A stretch of DNA of 7,848 nt from Synergistaceae bacterium (GCA_012513245.1 JAAZCN010000364.1:1-7848); one strand, 5' to 3'; numbered from the stretch's first letter, positions 1 to 6,899 are shown. The notes: a model not told the origin generated them from the letters alone. Numbers and translations: made by a program.

Positions 1-122
1 GAGAGGGGGACAGGTTCAAAGATTTACAATCTTTTGCCATTGCTCAGCACTGCTCAGCTGTATTTAACAACCGCTTCCCAACCGCTCGTATCACGCGACG
101 TGTTTTGGTCACGGGGCTTCAC
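1..122 (+). repeat. Composite repeat, core copy A
   Basis: Non-coding. The first 36 bases include a 6-bp hairpin (aaagat 18-23, atcttt 29-34). Then comes a 10-base motif in tandem (attgctcagc at 39-48, actgctcagc at 49-58), a ttgttaaa-like/accgcttccca spacer, and acgcgac at 93-99 followed by a diverged version of the core seen at 4463 and on the minus strand at 7150. The same modules occur in the same order at 4434-4502 (plus) and 7192-7111 (minus), which is why I treat this as one repeat family. This copy is the most diverged: after acgcgac it matches the other two only loosely. The left end may run beyond the window. Confidence 0.6.
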
Positions 123-144
123 GGCGATGGAATCGCCGCTTCAC
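116..144 (+). repeat. Single mini-hairpin between two identical linkers
   Basis: A perfect 6-bp stem (ggcgat 123-128, atcgcc 132-137; loop gga) lies between two copies of gcttcac (116-122 and 138-144). gcttcac is the reverse complement of gtgaagc, a linker form like those of the large array at 6900-7090. The same stem sequence recurs there at 6951-6965 with a different loop (ttt). It follows core copy A, as the big array follows core copy C. Confidence 0.65.
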
Positions 145-201
145 AAAGATGGCTTACTTTTTCTCTAATAAAACGCACTTTCGTTTCCACCTTGTTCTTT
201 G

Positions 202-225
202 AATTGGGGCAGATCGGAGATGATG
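202..225 (+). repeat. 24-base direct repeat, left copy
   Basis: Identical over 24 bases to 7818-7841, in the same orientation; it begins aattggggca and ends gatgatg. The bases before it (about 160-200, with tttctct and tttcc runs) resemble the degenerate hairpin-linker sequence that precedes the right copy. Its first 12 bases, counting from 200 (tgaattggggca), are also repeated inverted at 316-327, inside the last codons of the pseudouridine synthase gene. Confidence 0.75.
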
Positions 226-235
226 ACGATGCAAT

Positions 236-303
236 GTGAAGTGGTTCAAGCTAAGACGTATTGGGCATACGTCGAAGTGAAGGATCACGAACCTTGCGAA
301 GTC
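236..303 (+). repeat. Short mini-hairpin array, gaagt linkers
   Basis: gaagt occurs three times (238-242, 274-278, 298-302), and the sequences between are self-complementary to differing degrees. The clearest is gacgtat 255-261 with atacgtc 267-273, a perfect 7-bp stem with loop tgggc. A weaker one is aagg 280-283 with cctt 291-294. Linker orientation is opposite to that of the hairpin at 116-144. The array runs right up to the stop codon of the pseudouridine synthase gene at 302. Confidence 0.5.
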
Positions 304-1330
304 AGGGCTTCGAGGTGCCCCAATTCACCTCTTGAAGGAGAGAGGAAAGTTCGTGTGCCAAAGCCACGCGAAATTTCATCCTTTCCTTCGAGCGGGGATG
401 CTCGAAGGAAAGCTTCCATGAATGTAGAAAGACCCTGGGCTCTGTGAAGGGAGTTGTTCTTGAGGGGGCGTAGGTTTTGTCACCTACGAGGGGGCATTTT
501 ATGGCGGCCATGTGGACTCTTATCTGGTGGGTGCGTCCTGTGTGTAGGCGGCATTTTATTAGTGAGTATCCGTTTTTGCTCCATATGGTCTCGTAGTCCG
601 TCCAGGCATCTCTGCCGTCTTCTGTGACGGCCATTCTTATCTTGTTGTATGGGTCTCGGCCTACAGGATAGCGGATCTCGCCTTTTATAGAAGGTGGCGT
701 TCCCCAGCAAAGTGCAAGGTATTCTTTTTCGACCCTTCTGGCCTTGAAGTCCCTGAATAGTCCTTCCTGTGCAAGGCCGTTTCTTGCAACGACCATGAGT
801 CCGGATGTTGTAGCGTCAAGCCTGTGTACTATTCCCGGGCGGTTGACTCCGTTTAGGCTTCCCATTTCAGGGAACCTGTATAGAAGACCATGGACAAGCG
901 TTCCTGTCCAGTGCCCGGGGGCAGGATGGACGACTAACCCTGCAGGTTTGTTTACCACAATTATGTCGTTGTCCGAGTAGACTGTTTCGAAGGGAACGTC
1001 CTCAGGTTCGAGGTCGAGCGTCTCAACAGGCGGAACAGTGACACTTATTATGTCTCCGGTCGTGACCTTGATCGAGGGTTTTATCCTTCTTTCGGGAATG
1101 AGTTCCGTTTTGCCCTCTTTGATAAGTTTCTGGGAGAAGCCCCTGCTTATGCCAAGGTATCTTGAAACAACGAAATCCAGCCTGTGCCCATCCATTTCAT
1201 CTGAGACGGTAAAGCGCTGAGTTTCGCTGTCATTTTTCCCGAGTCTATCTTCAGCATAGAAAAAGAGGGAAGAGGTCTCCCTCTCCCCCACTGATTTTTG
1301 TATTTTATCTCTTTTAGTCTCCGATAACAT
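302..1330 (-). CDS. rluD: RluD-family 23S rRNA pseudouridine synthase
   Basis: Converts specific uridines in structured RNA to pseudouridine; RluD-family enzymes mostly act on 23S rRNA in the cytoplasm. An N-terminal S4 RNA-binding domain (MDGHRLDFVVSRYLGIS... through the GD-I-V-P segment) precedes the catalytic domain. The signature GIVHRLDATTSGLMVVA carries the catalytic Asp (codon 817-815), and LHTGRTHQIRVHMA and the HP-x-x-x-E-R-M-x-F end are typical. Family members usually read HRLDKDTSG; here the K and the second D are A and T. The start is uncertain. ATG 1330 gives 342 residues and overlaps ileS by 17 bases, allowing translational coupling; ATG 1195 gives 297 residues and begins right at the S4 domain. 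Neither has a clear Shine-Dalgarno. A terminator-like hairpin at 1264-1284 lies between them and argues for the shorter form. The exact target and the rluD symbol are inferred; it could be a paralogue. The last codons overlap a repeat motif. Confidence 0.88.
   Translation of the reverse strand: MLSETKRDKIQKSVGERETSSLFFYAEDRLGKNDSETQRFTVSDEMDGHRLDFVVSRYLGISRGFSQKLIKEGKTELIPERRIKPSIKVTTGDIISVTVPPVETLDLEPEDVPFETVYSDNDIIVVNKPAGLVVHPAPGHWTGTLVHGLLYRFPEMGSLNGVNRPGIVHRLDATTSGLMVVARNGLAQEGLFRDFKARRVEKEYLALCWGTPPSIKGEIRYPVGRDPYNKIRMAVTEDGRDAWTDYETIWSKNGYSLIKCRLHTGRTHQIRVHMAAIKCPLVGDKTYAPSRTTPFTEPRVFLHSWKLSFEHPRSKERMKFRVALAHELSSLLQEVNWGTSKP
381..412. repeat. 12-bp perfect inverted repeat inside the rluD-like gene
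   Basis: ctttccttcgag (381-392) and ctcgaaggaaag (401-412) are perfectly complementary across an 8-base loop. They encode the conserved S-F-E-H-P-R-S-K-E-R segment near the C-terminus, so the palindrome sits within constrained coding sequence. No T-tract follows it on the minus strand, so it is not a standard intrinsic terminator. Confidence 0.6.
1259..1290 (-). terminator. Probable intrinsic terminator of ileS
   Basis: Read on the minus strand, agaggga (1270-1264 complement of tccctct) forms a perfect 7-bp stem with a 7-base loop (gacctct), followed directly by five T residues. It starts about 30 bases after the ileS stop. The arms are plus 1264-1270 and 1278-1284. If the pseudouridine synthase starts at 1330, this hairpin is inside its coding region and would act as an attenuator; if it starts at 1195, it is a plain intergenic terminator with partial read-through. 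Confidence 0.6.
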
Positions 1331-4094
1331 CTTTACAGCGGCTGCAGAGGCCGTTTTCTGCAACTTCCGGCCTTCTCTTCCAGCAGCGCGGGCATTTTTC
1401 GTCTTTTGACTTATCAACGCCGATAACTAGTCCTGTAGTTTCGTCCTCGTATACGATTTCAGCGCCCCTTACTTCATCAACGATCTCACAGGAGGATACT
1501 ATTAGAGCCAACTCCCATGTTTCGTCACTGACCTTGCCGGCAAGCCCTTTGTAATAATCGCTTAGCTTTATCTGCACATGAGCGTCGAGCGAGTGACCTA
1601 TGACGCCCTTGCCCCTTGCTGATTCCAGTCCGCGGAGAACTCCCTGTCTGGCGTTCATTATACTGTCCCAGAGCGCCTCAACTGAGGGATCAAGACCTTC
1701 TCCAAGTGGTTCCGGCCAGTCAGCCAGGAAAACACTCTTGGGCAGGGATGGATCCATTTCGAGCATCTTCTGCCATATCTCTTCCGCTGTGTATGAAAGA
1801 ACGGGTGACATCATCTGCGTTATTGTCTTAAGGACCTTCCACATCACTGTCCGGATAGATCTGCGGCTGTCTGCATGTTCACCGTCTGCGTAGAGCTTGT
1901 CTTTACTCACGTCAATATAGAACGAGCTGAGTTCGTTGTCGCAGAACTGGTGGATGAGCGTCATTGGCTGATGGAACTCATAATCGTCCAGTCCGTTCGT
2001 GCATCTTGAACGAAGCTTTTCTAGCTTGATCAGTATGTACTGGTCTATCTGCGAAAGCTTTTCATTGGGCATGCTGTCCTTTTCCGGATCGAATTCTTTG
2101 AGGTTCGCCAGCAGGAAGCGGGCCGTGTTTCTTATACGGCGGTATGACTCTATAAGGTTTTCGAATATCTTCAGCGAGATACGAACATCGCCGCGATAAT
2201 CTGAGGAGGCTACCCAGAAGCGGAGAATGTCCGCTCCGTTTTTATCTATTATATTTTCCGGAGTCATGGCATTACCAAGGGATTTAGACATTTTGCGTCC
2301 GTCCCCCGCCATGATGAATCCATGGGTAAGTACTATTCTGTACGGAGCAGTTCCGCGGGTCGCAACGCTGTTGAGGAGCGACGTCTGGAACCATCCGCGA
2401 TGCTGGTCGCTTCCTTCGAGGTACATGTCAGCCGGCCAGCTGAGATCTTCCCAGTTGTCAAGAACTGCCGAATGGCTTGAGCCTGAATCGAACCAGACAT
2501 CCATGATGTCCTCATCCTTGCGGAGGTGTTTGCTGCCGCATTTAGGGCATACAGCAAGGTCGCCGATCAACTCTTCCGGCGTCATGCTCCACCAGCAATT
2601 GCTGCCGTGCTCGCGGATCTTGTCTGCTACCCTGAGTACCCTGTCACCCGTCAGGATGACCTCTCCGCAGTCCTCACAGTAGAAGGCCGGGATCGGAACT
2701 CCCCATGTCCTTTGTCTGCTTATGCACCAGTCTGAACGGTCCCTAACCATGTTCGTGATGCGTTCTTTGCCCCAGTCGGGTATCCATCTGACTTCGTCTA
2801 TGCACTTAAGGGCCTCTTCCCTGAAATCTGCAACAGCGACGAACCACTGTTCGGTTGCCCGGAATATTACAGGCTTCTTGCAGCGCCAGCAATGGGGATA
2901 GGAGTGAGAGAGCTTCTCACGTCCGAGGAGTTTTTTTGATTCCGTCAGTATTTCGAATATCTTCTTTTCGGCGTCTGTGAGCGACATTCCGGCAAAGAGC
3001 GGCGTATCGGCGTAGTAGTGTCCTGTCTCATCAACGGGGTTGTAGATCTCAATGCCATAGTGCATGCCGGTTTCGTAGTCATCGTTACCATGGCCGGGTG
3101 CTGTGTGTACACAGCCTGTTCCAGTTTCAAGCTCTACGTACTCAGCGAGGACTAGAAGGACTTCCTTATCATAGAAAGGATGTAGGGCCTTCGAATTTTC
3201 GAGGGCTGCACCCTTGCATGAGATGATCGGCTCTCCCAGTTCAAGGCCTGTTGCCTTTATGACTTTATCTTTTAGTCCCTGCGCTATCAGGTATACCTTG
3301 TCTCCTACTTCGTAGAAGCCGTAGTCAAACCTCGGATGGACAGCGACAGCCATTGAAGCAGGAAGGGTCCACGGCGTAGTCGTCCAGATGATTATGTCTA
3401 CATCTTTTCCTTCAAGCTGTGGGAAAACTTTTGCAGCGTCTTTGTATGTATAGGCTACGAATATCGATGGCGATACTTCGTCTGAGTACTCTATCTCCGC
3501 TGCAGCAAGGGCTGTTTCACAGTCGATGCACCAGTGGATCGCCTTGCGGCCTTTATATACAAGTTTTTTATCTACCATCTGGGCAAATCCTTCAAGCTGT
3601 GTGGCCTCGTAAGCCGGCTCTAACGTCATATACGGATGATCCCAGTCTCCTATGACGCCAAGGCGTTTAAACTGCTCCGTCTGCACGGCAGCAAATTTCT
3701 TGGCATACTGGGCACACTTTTCACGCAGTTCAACAGGGCTGATCTTGTCACGGTCGATGCCCATTTCTTTAAGGACCTTATGCTCTATCGGAAGGCCGTG
3801 TGTGTCGTATCCGGGCACGTAGGGCGCGAAGTACCCGCGCAGCCATTTGTACTTGACTATAAAGTCCTTTAGGATCTTATTGGTAGCCGTACCGATGTGT
3901 ATGCTCGCATTTGCGTATGGAGGCCCGTCATGGAGAATAAATGAGGGCTTGTCCTTGTTTTTTTTCTTAAGTTCTTCGTAAAGATCGATGTCATACCAGA
4001 ATTTAAGATATTCCGGTTCCCTCTGCGAAAGGTTTGCCCGCATCGGGAAATCTGTCTGCGGGAGAAAGAGTGTGTCCTTATAATCATTTGCCAT
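1314..4094 (-). CDS. ileS: Isoleucyl-tRNA synthetase
   Basis: Charges tRNA-Ile with isoleucine using ATP; a cytoplasmic class I synthetase. It has 926 residues, the usual bacterial length. The Rossmann-fold HIGH-type motif is at 66-69 but reads HIGT. The CP1 editing domain is marked by WTTTPWTLPA (237-246) and HTAPGHGNDDY (330-340). SDWCISRQRTWGVPIP and GSDQHRGWFQ are classic IleRS blocks, and KMSKS is canonical at 601-605. The C-terminal zinc finger is intact, with Cys 901, 904, 917 and 920, as in the mupirocin-sensitive bacterial (IleRS1) type. ATG 4094 has a strong ribosome site (aggaggta) 6 bases upstream. The product is followed by the pseudouridine synthase with no lspA between, although ileS-lspA-rluD is a common order in bacteria. 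The Thr replacing the last His of HIGH is the one odd feature. Confidence 0.98.
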   Translation of the reverse strand: MANDYKDTLFLPQTDFPMRANLSQREPEYLKFWYDIDLYEELKKKNKDKPSFILHDGPPYANASIHIGTATNKILKDFIVKYKWLRGYFAPYVPGYDTHGLPIEHKVLKEMGIDRDKISPVELREKCAQYAKKFAAVQTEQFKRLGVIGDWDHPYMTLEPAYEATQLEGFAQMVDKKLVYKGRKAIHWCIDCETALAAAEIEYSDEVSPSIFVAYTYKDAAKVFPQLEGKDVDIIIWTTTPWTLPASMAVAVHPRFDYGFYEVGDKVYLIAQGLKDKVIKATGLELGEPIISCKGAALENSKALHPFYDKEVLLVLAEYVELETGTGCVHTAPGHGNDDYETGMHYGIEIYNPVDETGHYYADTPLFAGMSLTDAEKKIFEILTESKKLLGREKLSHSYPHCWRCKKPVIFRATEQWFVAVADFREEALKCIDEVRWIPDWGKERITNMVRDRSDWCISRQRTWGVPIPAFYCEDCGEVILTGDRVLRVADKIREHGSNCWWSMTPEELIGDLAVCPKCGSKHLRKDEDIMDVWFDSGSSHSAVLDNWEDLSWPADMYLEGSDQHRGWFQTSLLNSVATRGTAPYRIVLTHGFIMAGDGRKMSKSLGNAMTPENIIDKNGADILRFWVASSDYRGDVRISLKIFENLIESYRRIRNTARFLLANLKEFDPEKDSMPNEKLSQIDQYILIKLEKLRSRCTNGLDDYEFHQPMTLIHQFCDNELSSFYIDVSKDKLYADGEHADSRRSIRTVMWKVLKTITQMMSPVLSYTAEEIWQKMLEMDPSLPKSVFLADWPEPLGEGLDPSVEALWDSIMNARQGVLRGLESARGKGVIGHSLDAHVQIKLSDYYKGLAGKVSDETWELALIVSSCEIVDEVRGAEIVYEDETTGLVIGVDKSKDEKCPRCWKRRPEVAENGLCSRCKDVIGD

Positions 4095-4100
4095 TGATGT

Positions 4101-4108
4101 TACCTCCT
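4101..4108 (-). promoter_or_regulatory. Ribosome binding site of ileS
   Basis: The minus strand reads aggaggta, ending 6 bases before ATG 4094. It is a near-perfect Shine-Dalgarno and fixes the ileS start. Confidence 0.9.
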
Positions 4109-4173
4109 ATAAGCTCGGTCCGCCATGTCGTCCGGCATAGGCAGAATATATCGCCGTATTGTACAACCTAACT

Positions 4174-4201
4174 ATTATACATGTATTTAGAGTCTTTACA
4201 A
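4174..4201 (-). promoter_or_regulatory. Probable sigma-70-type promoter of ileS
   Basis: On the minus strand, a -35 box TTGTAA (plus 4196-4201) is separated by 16 bases from a perfect TATAAT -10 box (plus 4174-4179). The predicted leader is about 70 bases, too short for a complete T-box. The -35 box lies 2 bases from the first linker (gggaagt, 4204-4210) of the hairpin array, so the array abuts the promoter from upstream. Confidence 0.75.
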
Positions 4202-4203
4202 TT

Positions 4204-4318
4204 GGGAAGTGACGAGGGCAACGGCGTGTTGCTTGCCGCGGGAAATCGGTGGCGAGTCAGTTGGGAATCTATTGCGAGTCAATGGGTGGTGCGGCGGCAT
4301 GAGCTTGCCGCGGGAAGT
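4204..4318 (+). repeat. Hairpin and tandem-repeat array upstream of ileS
   Basis: Linkers gggaagt (4204-4210), gggaaat (4240-4246) and gggaagt (4312-4318) bracket hairpins. The unit 4221-4246 matches 6986-7011 at all but two or so positions (cggc 4222-4225, gccg 4235-4238). The unit at 4294-4311 has a perfect stem (gcggca, tgccgc; loop tgagct). Between them, 4251-4286 holds about 11-base degenerate tandem repeats (gagtcagttgg, gaatctattgc, gagtcaatggg). These are repeated, inverted and with roughly 80% identity, at 4627-4670. Confidence 0.65.
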
Positions 4319-4351
4319 GGTTTAAATAAATTTAAAAAAATCACTAAATAT

Positions 4352-4577
4352 CCGTCGTCCTCGAATGTTTCAATCGGGGATCCAGATACCGGCACTCGAG
4401 GGAGACGTAAAAGAGCTAGGTTCTGAGGTTTAAACAATTGCTCACTACTGCTTAACAATTGCACGCGACCGTATTTGTCGCAGTTTCACAGTAGTATTGA
4501 AGAGTATGACCTCAACCCTGAAGTACACTAGATTCAGAGACACTGGATCCCCGTTAAGTAGCGTCCGGGGATGACGG
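4352..4577. mobile_element. MITE-like element with hairpin arms, 226 bp
   Basis: The ends are inverted: ccgtc(g)tcc at 4352-4360 against the complement of ggatgacgg at 4569-4577. Each arm folds. The left arm is cctcga 4359-4364 with tcgggg 4374-4379 (one wobble, 9-base loop), followed by atccag. The right arm is ctggat followed by ccccg 4549-4553 with cgggg 4566-4570 (12-base loop). Both left and right arm types recur at 7563-7677. It encodes no transposase. The interior carries core copy B, and the element sits between two inverted pieces of the 11-base tandem array, as though inserted into it. No target-site duplication was established. Confidence 0.55.
4434..4502 (+). repeat. Composite repeat, core copy B
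   Basis: Contains a degenerate doubled attgctca/actgctta motif (4438-4456), then acgcgaccgtattt (4463-4476), agtttcaca (4482-4490) and tgaag (4498-4502). The minus-strand copy at 7150-7111 matches over the same 40-base stretch, with two 5-7 base segments substituted. In this copy gcgac (4465-4469) and gtcgc (4477-4481) form a 5-bp stem that is lost in the other copies. Confidence 0.7.
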
Positions 4578-4686
4578 GAGGGGAAGCAAGAGAGGAAGAC
4601 GGGTACAAAATCTTAGGTTCTACCCCATTGACTCCCCAACCGATTTGCAACAGATTCGCAACCGACTCCCGTGCGATTTTCACATT
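4578..4686 (-). repeat. 11-base tandem repeats abutting the fhs stop
   Basis: On the minus strand, from 4670 down to about 4627, the sequence falls into four degenerate units of 11-12 bases: gagtcggttgc, gaatctgttgc, aaatcggttggg, gagtcaatgggg. This is an inverted counterpart of 4251-4286. A weak gtg...cac pair (4684-4672 region) starts right after the fhs stop. 4578-4624 is purine-rich and includes aaatcttaggttct, a module also seen at 4407-4424. No intrinsic terminator for fhs is evident here. Confidence 0.55.
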
Positions 4687-6357
4687 CTAAAAAAGTCCTA
4701 CTATGCGTCCTTCGCTGTCAACATCGATTTTTTCTGCAGCAGGGACCTTGGGTAGGCCGGGCATGGTCATCATGGCTCCGCATATAGCTACTATGAAACC
4801 TGCTCCCGCCGAGAGACGGATCTCGCGGACTGTGACTTTAAAGTTTTTTGGCCTGCCTTTTACTGCCGCGTTGTCAGAAAGGGACATCTGAGTTTTCGCC
4901 ATGCAGACAGGGAGGTTACCGTATCCAAGATCTTCGAGCTCCTGGAGCATCTTGGAAGCCTTGTCTTCGTATACCACATCATCAGCTCCGTAAACCTTTG
5001 TCGCTACAGTGTGGATCTTGTCCCTGAGCGGCATTTTAAGTTCGTAGAGCGGACGGTAATTGTTCTTTTCGTTTTGTATCATGTCCAGTACCTGATCGGC
5101 AAGGTCGAGCGCGCCTTCTCCGCCTTTTGCCCAGACTTCGGCCAGCGATATCCTTGCACCAAGGTTATACGCGGCATCCTGCACTAGCTTGAGTTCAGCA
5201 TCTGTGTCATCAACGAAACGGTTAAGTGCTACAACTACAGGAACACCAAACTGTTTCATGTTTTCGATGTGAGCTTCAAGGTTGGGGATACCTTTTTTCA
5301 GCGCCTCGATATTCTCTGCTTTCAGCTGATCCTTCGCTGCTCCGCCATGAAGCTTAAGAGCACGGACAGTAGTAACTATGACAACTGCGTCGGGATGGAA
5401 ACCGGCGTAGCGTGAGACTATGTCCATGAACTTCTCAGCTCCGAGGTCGGAAGCAAATCCCGCTTCCGTCACCACGTAATCTGAGAGCTTGAGGGCCATC
5501 CTCGTCGCTGTTACAGTGTTCGTTCCGTGTGCTATGTTAGCGAAGGGTCCGCCGTGAACGAAAGCAGGAACTCCCTCGATAGTCTGTACCAGGTTGGGGT
5601 TGATCGCATCACGAAGAAGGGCTGTCATTGCTCCTTCAGCCTTGATATCATGAGCTGTTATCGGCTTGCCGTCATATGTATACGCTACAACGATTTTGCC
5701 AAGACGTGCCTTAAGATTTTCGAGGCTGTCTGCAAGACAGAAGATCGCCATTACTTCTGATGCAACTGTAATGTCAAAACCTGTTTCACGGGGAACGCCA
5801 TGCGCTGTGCCGCCAAGTCCTATTACTATGTTACGAAGAGAACGGTCGTTCATGTCCATTACCCTCCGCCATACTATCCTGCGCGGGTCGATATTGAGCG
5901 TGTTGCCCTGCTGGATGTGGTTGTCTATCATCGCAGAGAGGAGGTTATGTGCTGTTCCTATTGCATGGATGTCACCGGTAAAGTGTAAGTTGATGGACTC
6001 CATTGGAAGTACCTGTGAGTAACCGCCGCCGGCTGCTCCACCCTTTATTCCAAAACATGGGCCAAGTGAGGGTTCCCTGAGGCAGGTCATAGCTTTTTTA
6101 CCACGTTTTACAAGCCCCTGAGTGAGGCCGATAGTTACAGTGGTTTTGCCCTCTCCGGCAGATGTAGGAGTCGTAGCTGTGACAAGGATCAGCTTGCCAC
6201 CGGGCTTTTCTTCAAGTGTTTTAGCGAAATCAAGTGAGATCTTCGCCTTGTCCCTTCCGTAAGGGATAACATATTCTTCCGGGATACCCGCTTTTTCTGC
6301 GATTTCCTGGATCGGTCTGAGCTTTGCCTTCTGTGCTATTTCAATATCTGAGAACAT
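4687..6357 (-). CDS. fhs: Formate--tetrahydrofolate ligase
   Basis: Joins formate to tetrahydrofolate with ATP to give 10-formyl-THF, the entry to the folate one-carbon pool; in anaerobes it works in the methyl branch of acetogenesis or, in reverse, in purine and amino acid fermentation. It is 556 residues, the normal bacterial length. The P-loop is [11 protein letters not shown] (63-73; many relatives have TPTPAGEGKST). The family signatures [11 protein letters not shown] (103-113) and [12 protein letters not shown] (328-339; usually VATVRALK-x-HGG) are present, as is the C-terminal [13 protein letters not shown] 6357 follows a strong ribosome site and a plausible promoter. No other folate gene (folD, fchA, metF) is nearby, so it appears to be transcribed alone. 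Cytoplasmic; identification is secure, while the physiological direction is not shown by the sequence. Confidence 0.98.
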   Translation of the reverse strand: MFSDIEIAQKAKLRPIQEIAEKAGIPEEYVIPYGRDKAKISLDFAKTLEEKPGGKLILVTATTPTSAGEGKTTVTIGLTQGLVKRGKKAMTCLREPSLGPCFGIKGGAAGGGYSQVLPMESINLHFTGDIHAIGTAHNLLSAMIDNHIQQGNTLNIDPRRIVWRRVMDMNDRSLRNIVIGLGGTAHGVPRETGFDITVASEVMAIFCLADSLENLKARLGKIVVAYTYDGKPITAHDIKAEGAMTALLRDAINPNLVQTIEGVPAFVHGGPFANIAHGTNTVTATRMALKLSDYVVTEAGFASDLGAEKFMDIVSRYAGFHPDAVVIVTTVRALKLHGGAAKDQLKAENIEALKKGIPNLEAHIENMKQFGVPVVVALNRFVDDTDAELKLVQDAAYNLGARISLAEVWAKGGEGALDLADQVLDMIQNEKNNYRPLYELKMPLRDKIHTVATKVYGADDVVYEDKASKMLQELEDLGYGNLPVCMAKTQMSLSDNAAVKGRPKNFKVTVREIRLSAGAGFIVAICGAMMTMPGLPKVPAAEKIDVDSEGRIVGLF

Positions 6358-6361
6358 AATA

Positions 6362-6371
6362 TCCTCCTCCT
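6362..6371 (-). promoter_or_regulatory. Ribosome binding site of fhs
   Basis: The minus strand reads aggaggagga, ending 4 bases before ATG 6357. This long purine stretch offers two overlapping AGGAGG registers, and the upstream register gives the better spacing. It supports the chosen start and suggests strong translation. Confidence 0.88.
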
Positions 6372-6404
6372 GATATATAATTACTACTGGTGTTGAAGTT
6401 TATA

Positions 6405-6433
6405 TATATACCATAAGTAGCTGAGATTGTTAA
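6405..6433 (-). promoter_or_regulatory. Probable promoter of fhs
   Basis: On the minus strand, TTAACA (plus 6428-6433) is followed after 17 bases by TATATA (plus 6405-6410). The leader would be about 40 bases with no room for a folate riboswitch. An alternating TA tract makes the -10 position slightly ambiguous. Confidence 0.55.
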
Positions 6434-6456
6434 TGTTTTATGCTGATTTTTATTTT
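6427..6456 (+). promoter_or_regulatory. Possible promoter of dgkA
   Basis: TTGTTA (6427-6432), an 18-base spacer and TATTTT (6451-6456) form a weak sigma-70-like pair. Its -35 box overlaps the -35 box of the fhs promoter on the other strand. The dgkA ribosome site is also weak (ggtgat at 6467-6472). This is a tentative call. Confidence 0.3.
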
Positions 6457-6477
6457 TAAGTTGAATGGTGATAAATT

Positions 6478-6837
6478 ATGAAGCAATGGAAGAACGCAAA
6501 CCTTATCGACAAGACTATGTTTTCGCTGAACGGCATCTATTCTGCCTTTGTCGCCGAAAACGCCGTGAGGCGTGAGTTCGGCGCGCTGGCTTTTCTTTTG
6601 GTGCTGGCGATATGGATGGGCAAGGACATCAAAACTATATTAGCTGTTTTCCTGGCGGGACTCTTTCCAATAGTCATCGAACTGATAAATACCGCTGCTG
6701 AAACGATCATCGACAAGTTGCTGGGGCCTATTTACAGGGAAGATGTCAAGCTAGCTAAGGATATGCTGTCGGGTGCGGTTATGTTGGGGCTGCTCGTCGG
6801 CTACGGAGTAGCTTTTTTGATAATATTTGGCAATTAG
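6478..6837 (+). CDS. dgkA: DgkA-type diacylglycerol (or undecaprenol) kinase
   Basis: A small integral membrane kinase using ATP. In proteobacteria the substrate is diacylglycerol, recycling the by-product of membrane-derived oligosaccharide synthesis; Gram-positive homologues phosphorylate undecaprenol. It has 119 residues, against about 121 in E. coli. An amphipathic N-terminus is followed by ENAVRREFG (27-35) and three hydrophobic spans near 35-48, 51-70 and 97-117. The active-site block is VIELINTAAETIIDK (66-80), with Glu68, Asn71, Glu75 and Asp79 matching E. coli Glu69, Asn72, Glu76 and Asp80; AKDMLSGAV follows (93-101). ATG 6478 has only a weak ggtgat ribosome site, suggesting modest expression. 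It diverges from fhs, with no partner gene behind it; instead a repeat region starts just after its stop. Substrate choice cannot be read from the sequence. Confidence 0.93.
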   Translation: MKQWKNANLIDKTMFSLNGIYSAFVAENAVRREFGALAFLLVLAIWMGKDIKTILAVFLAGLFPIVIELINTAAETIIDKLLGPIYREDVKLAKDMLSGAVMLGLLVGYGVAFLIIFGN

Positions 6838-6899
6838 GGCATCTCGAAACGCTAACTTAGCAACATTCATGTTCCTTCGCTTCAACGTATGTGAGTGCT

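Noticed and set aside
199..447. 82-residue plus-strand frame
   Set aside because: It is made of the left repeat region and the antisense of the pseudouridine synthase C-terminus.
1331..1417. Extended TTG start (1417) for the pseudouridine synthase
   Set aside because: It would overlap ileS by 104 bases with no ribosome site, and the extra residues match nothing in the family.
4095..4173. T-box riboswitch upstream of ileS
   Set aside because: The leader from the predicted promoter is about 70 bases, with no T-box sequence or terminator/antiterminator pair.
4181..4426. 81-residue plus-strand frame upstream of ileS
   Set aside because: It crosses the ileS promoter and the hairpin array and has no ribosome site or protein-like pattern.
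5527..6022. Plus-strand frames of 62 to 118 residues opposite fhs
   Set aside because: They are antisense shadows of a highly conserved gene and have no ribosome sites or family features.
6838..6899. Intrinsic terminator after dgkA
   Set aside because: There is no stable hairpin followed by a T-run between the stop codon and the array. Array hairpins lack T-tracts on the plus strand.
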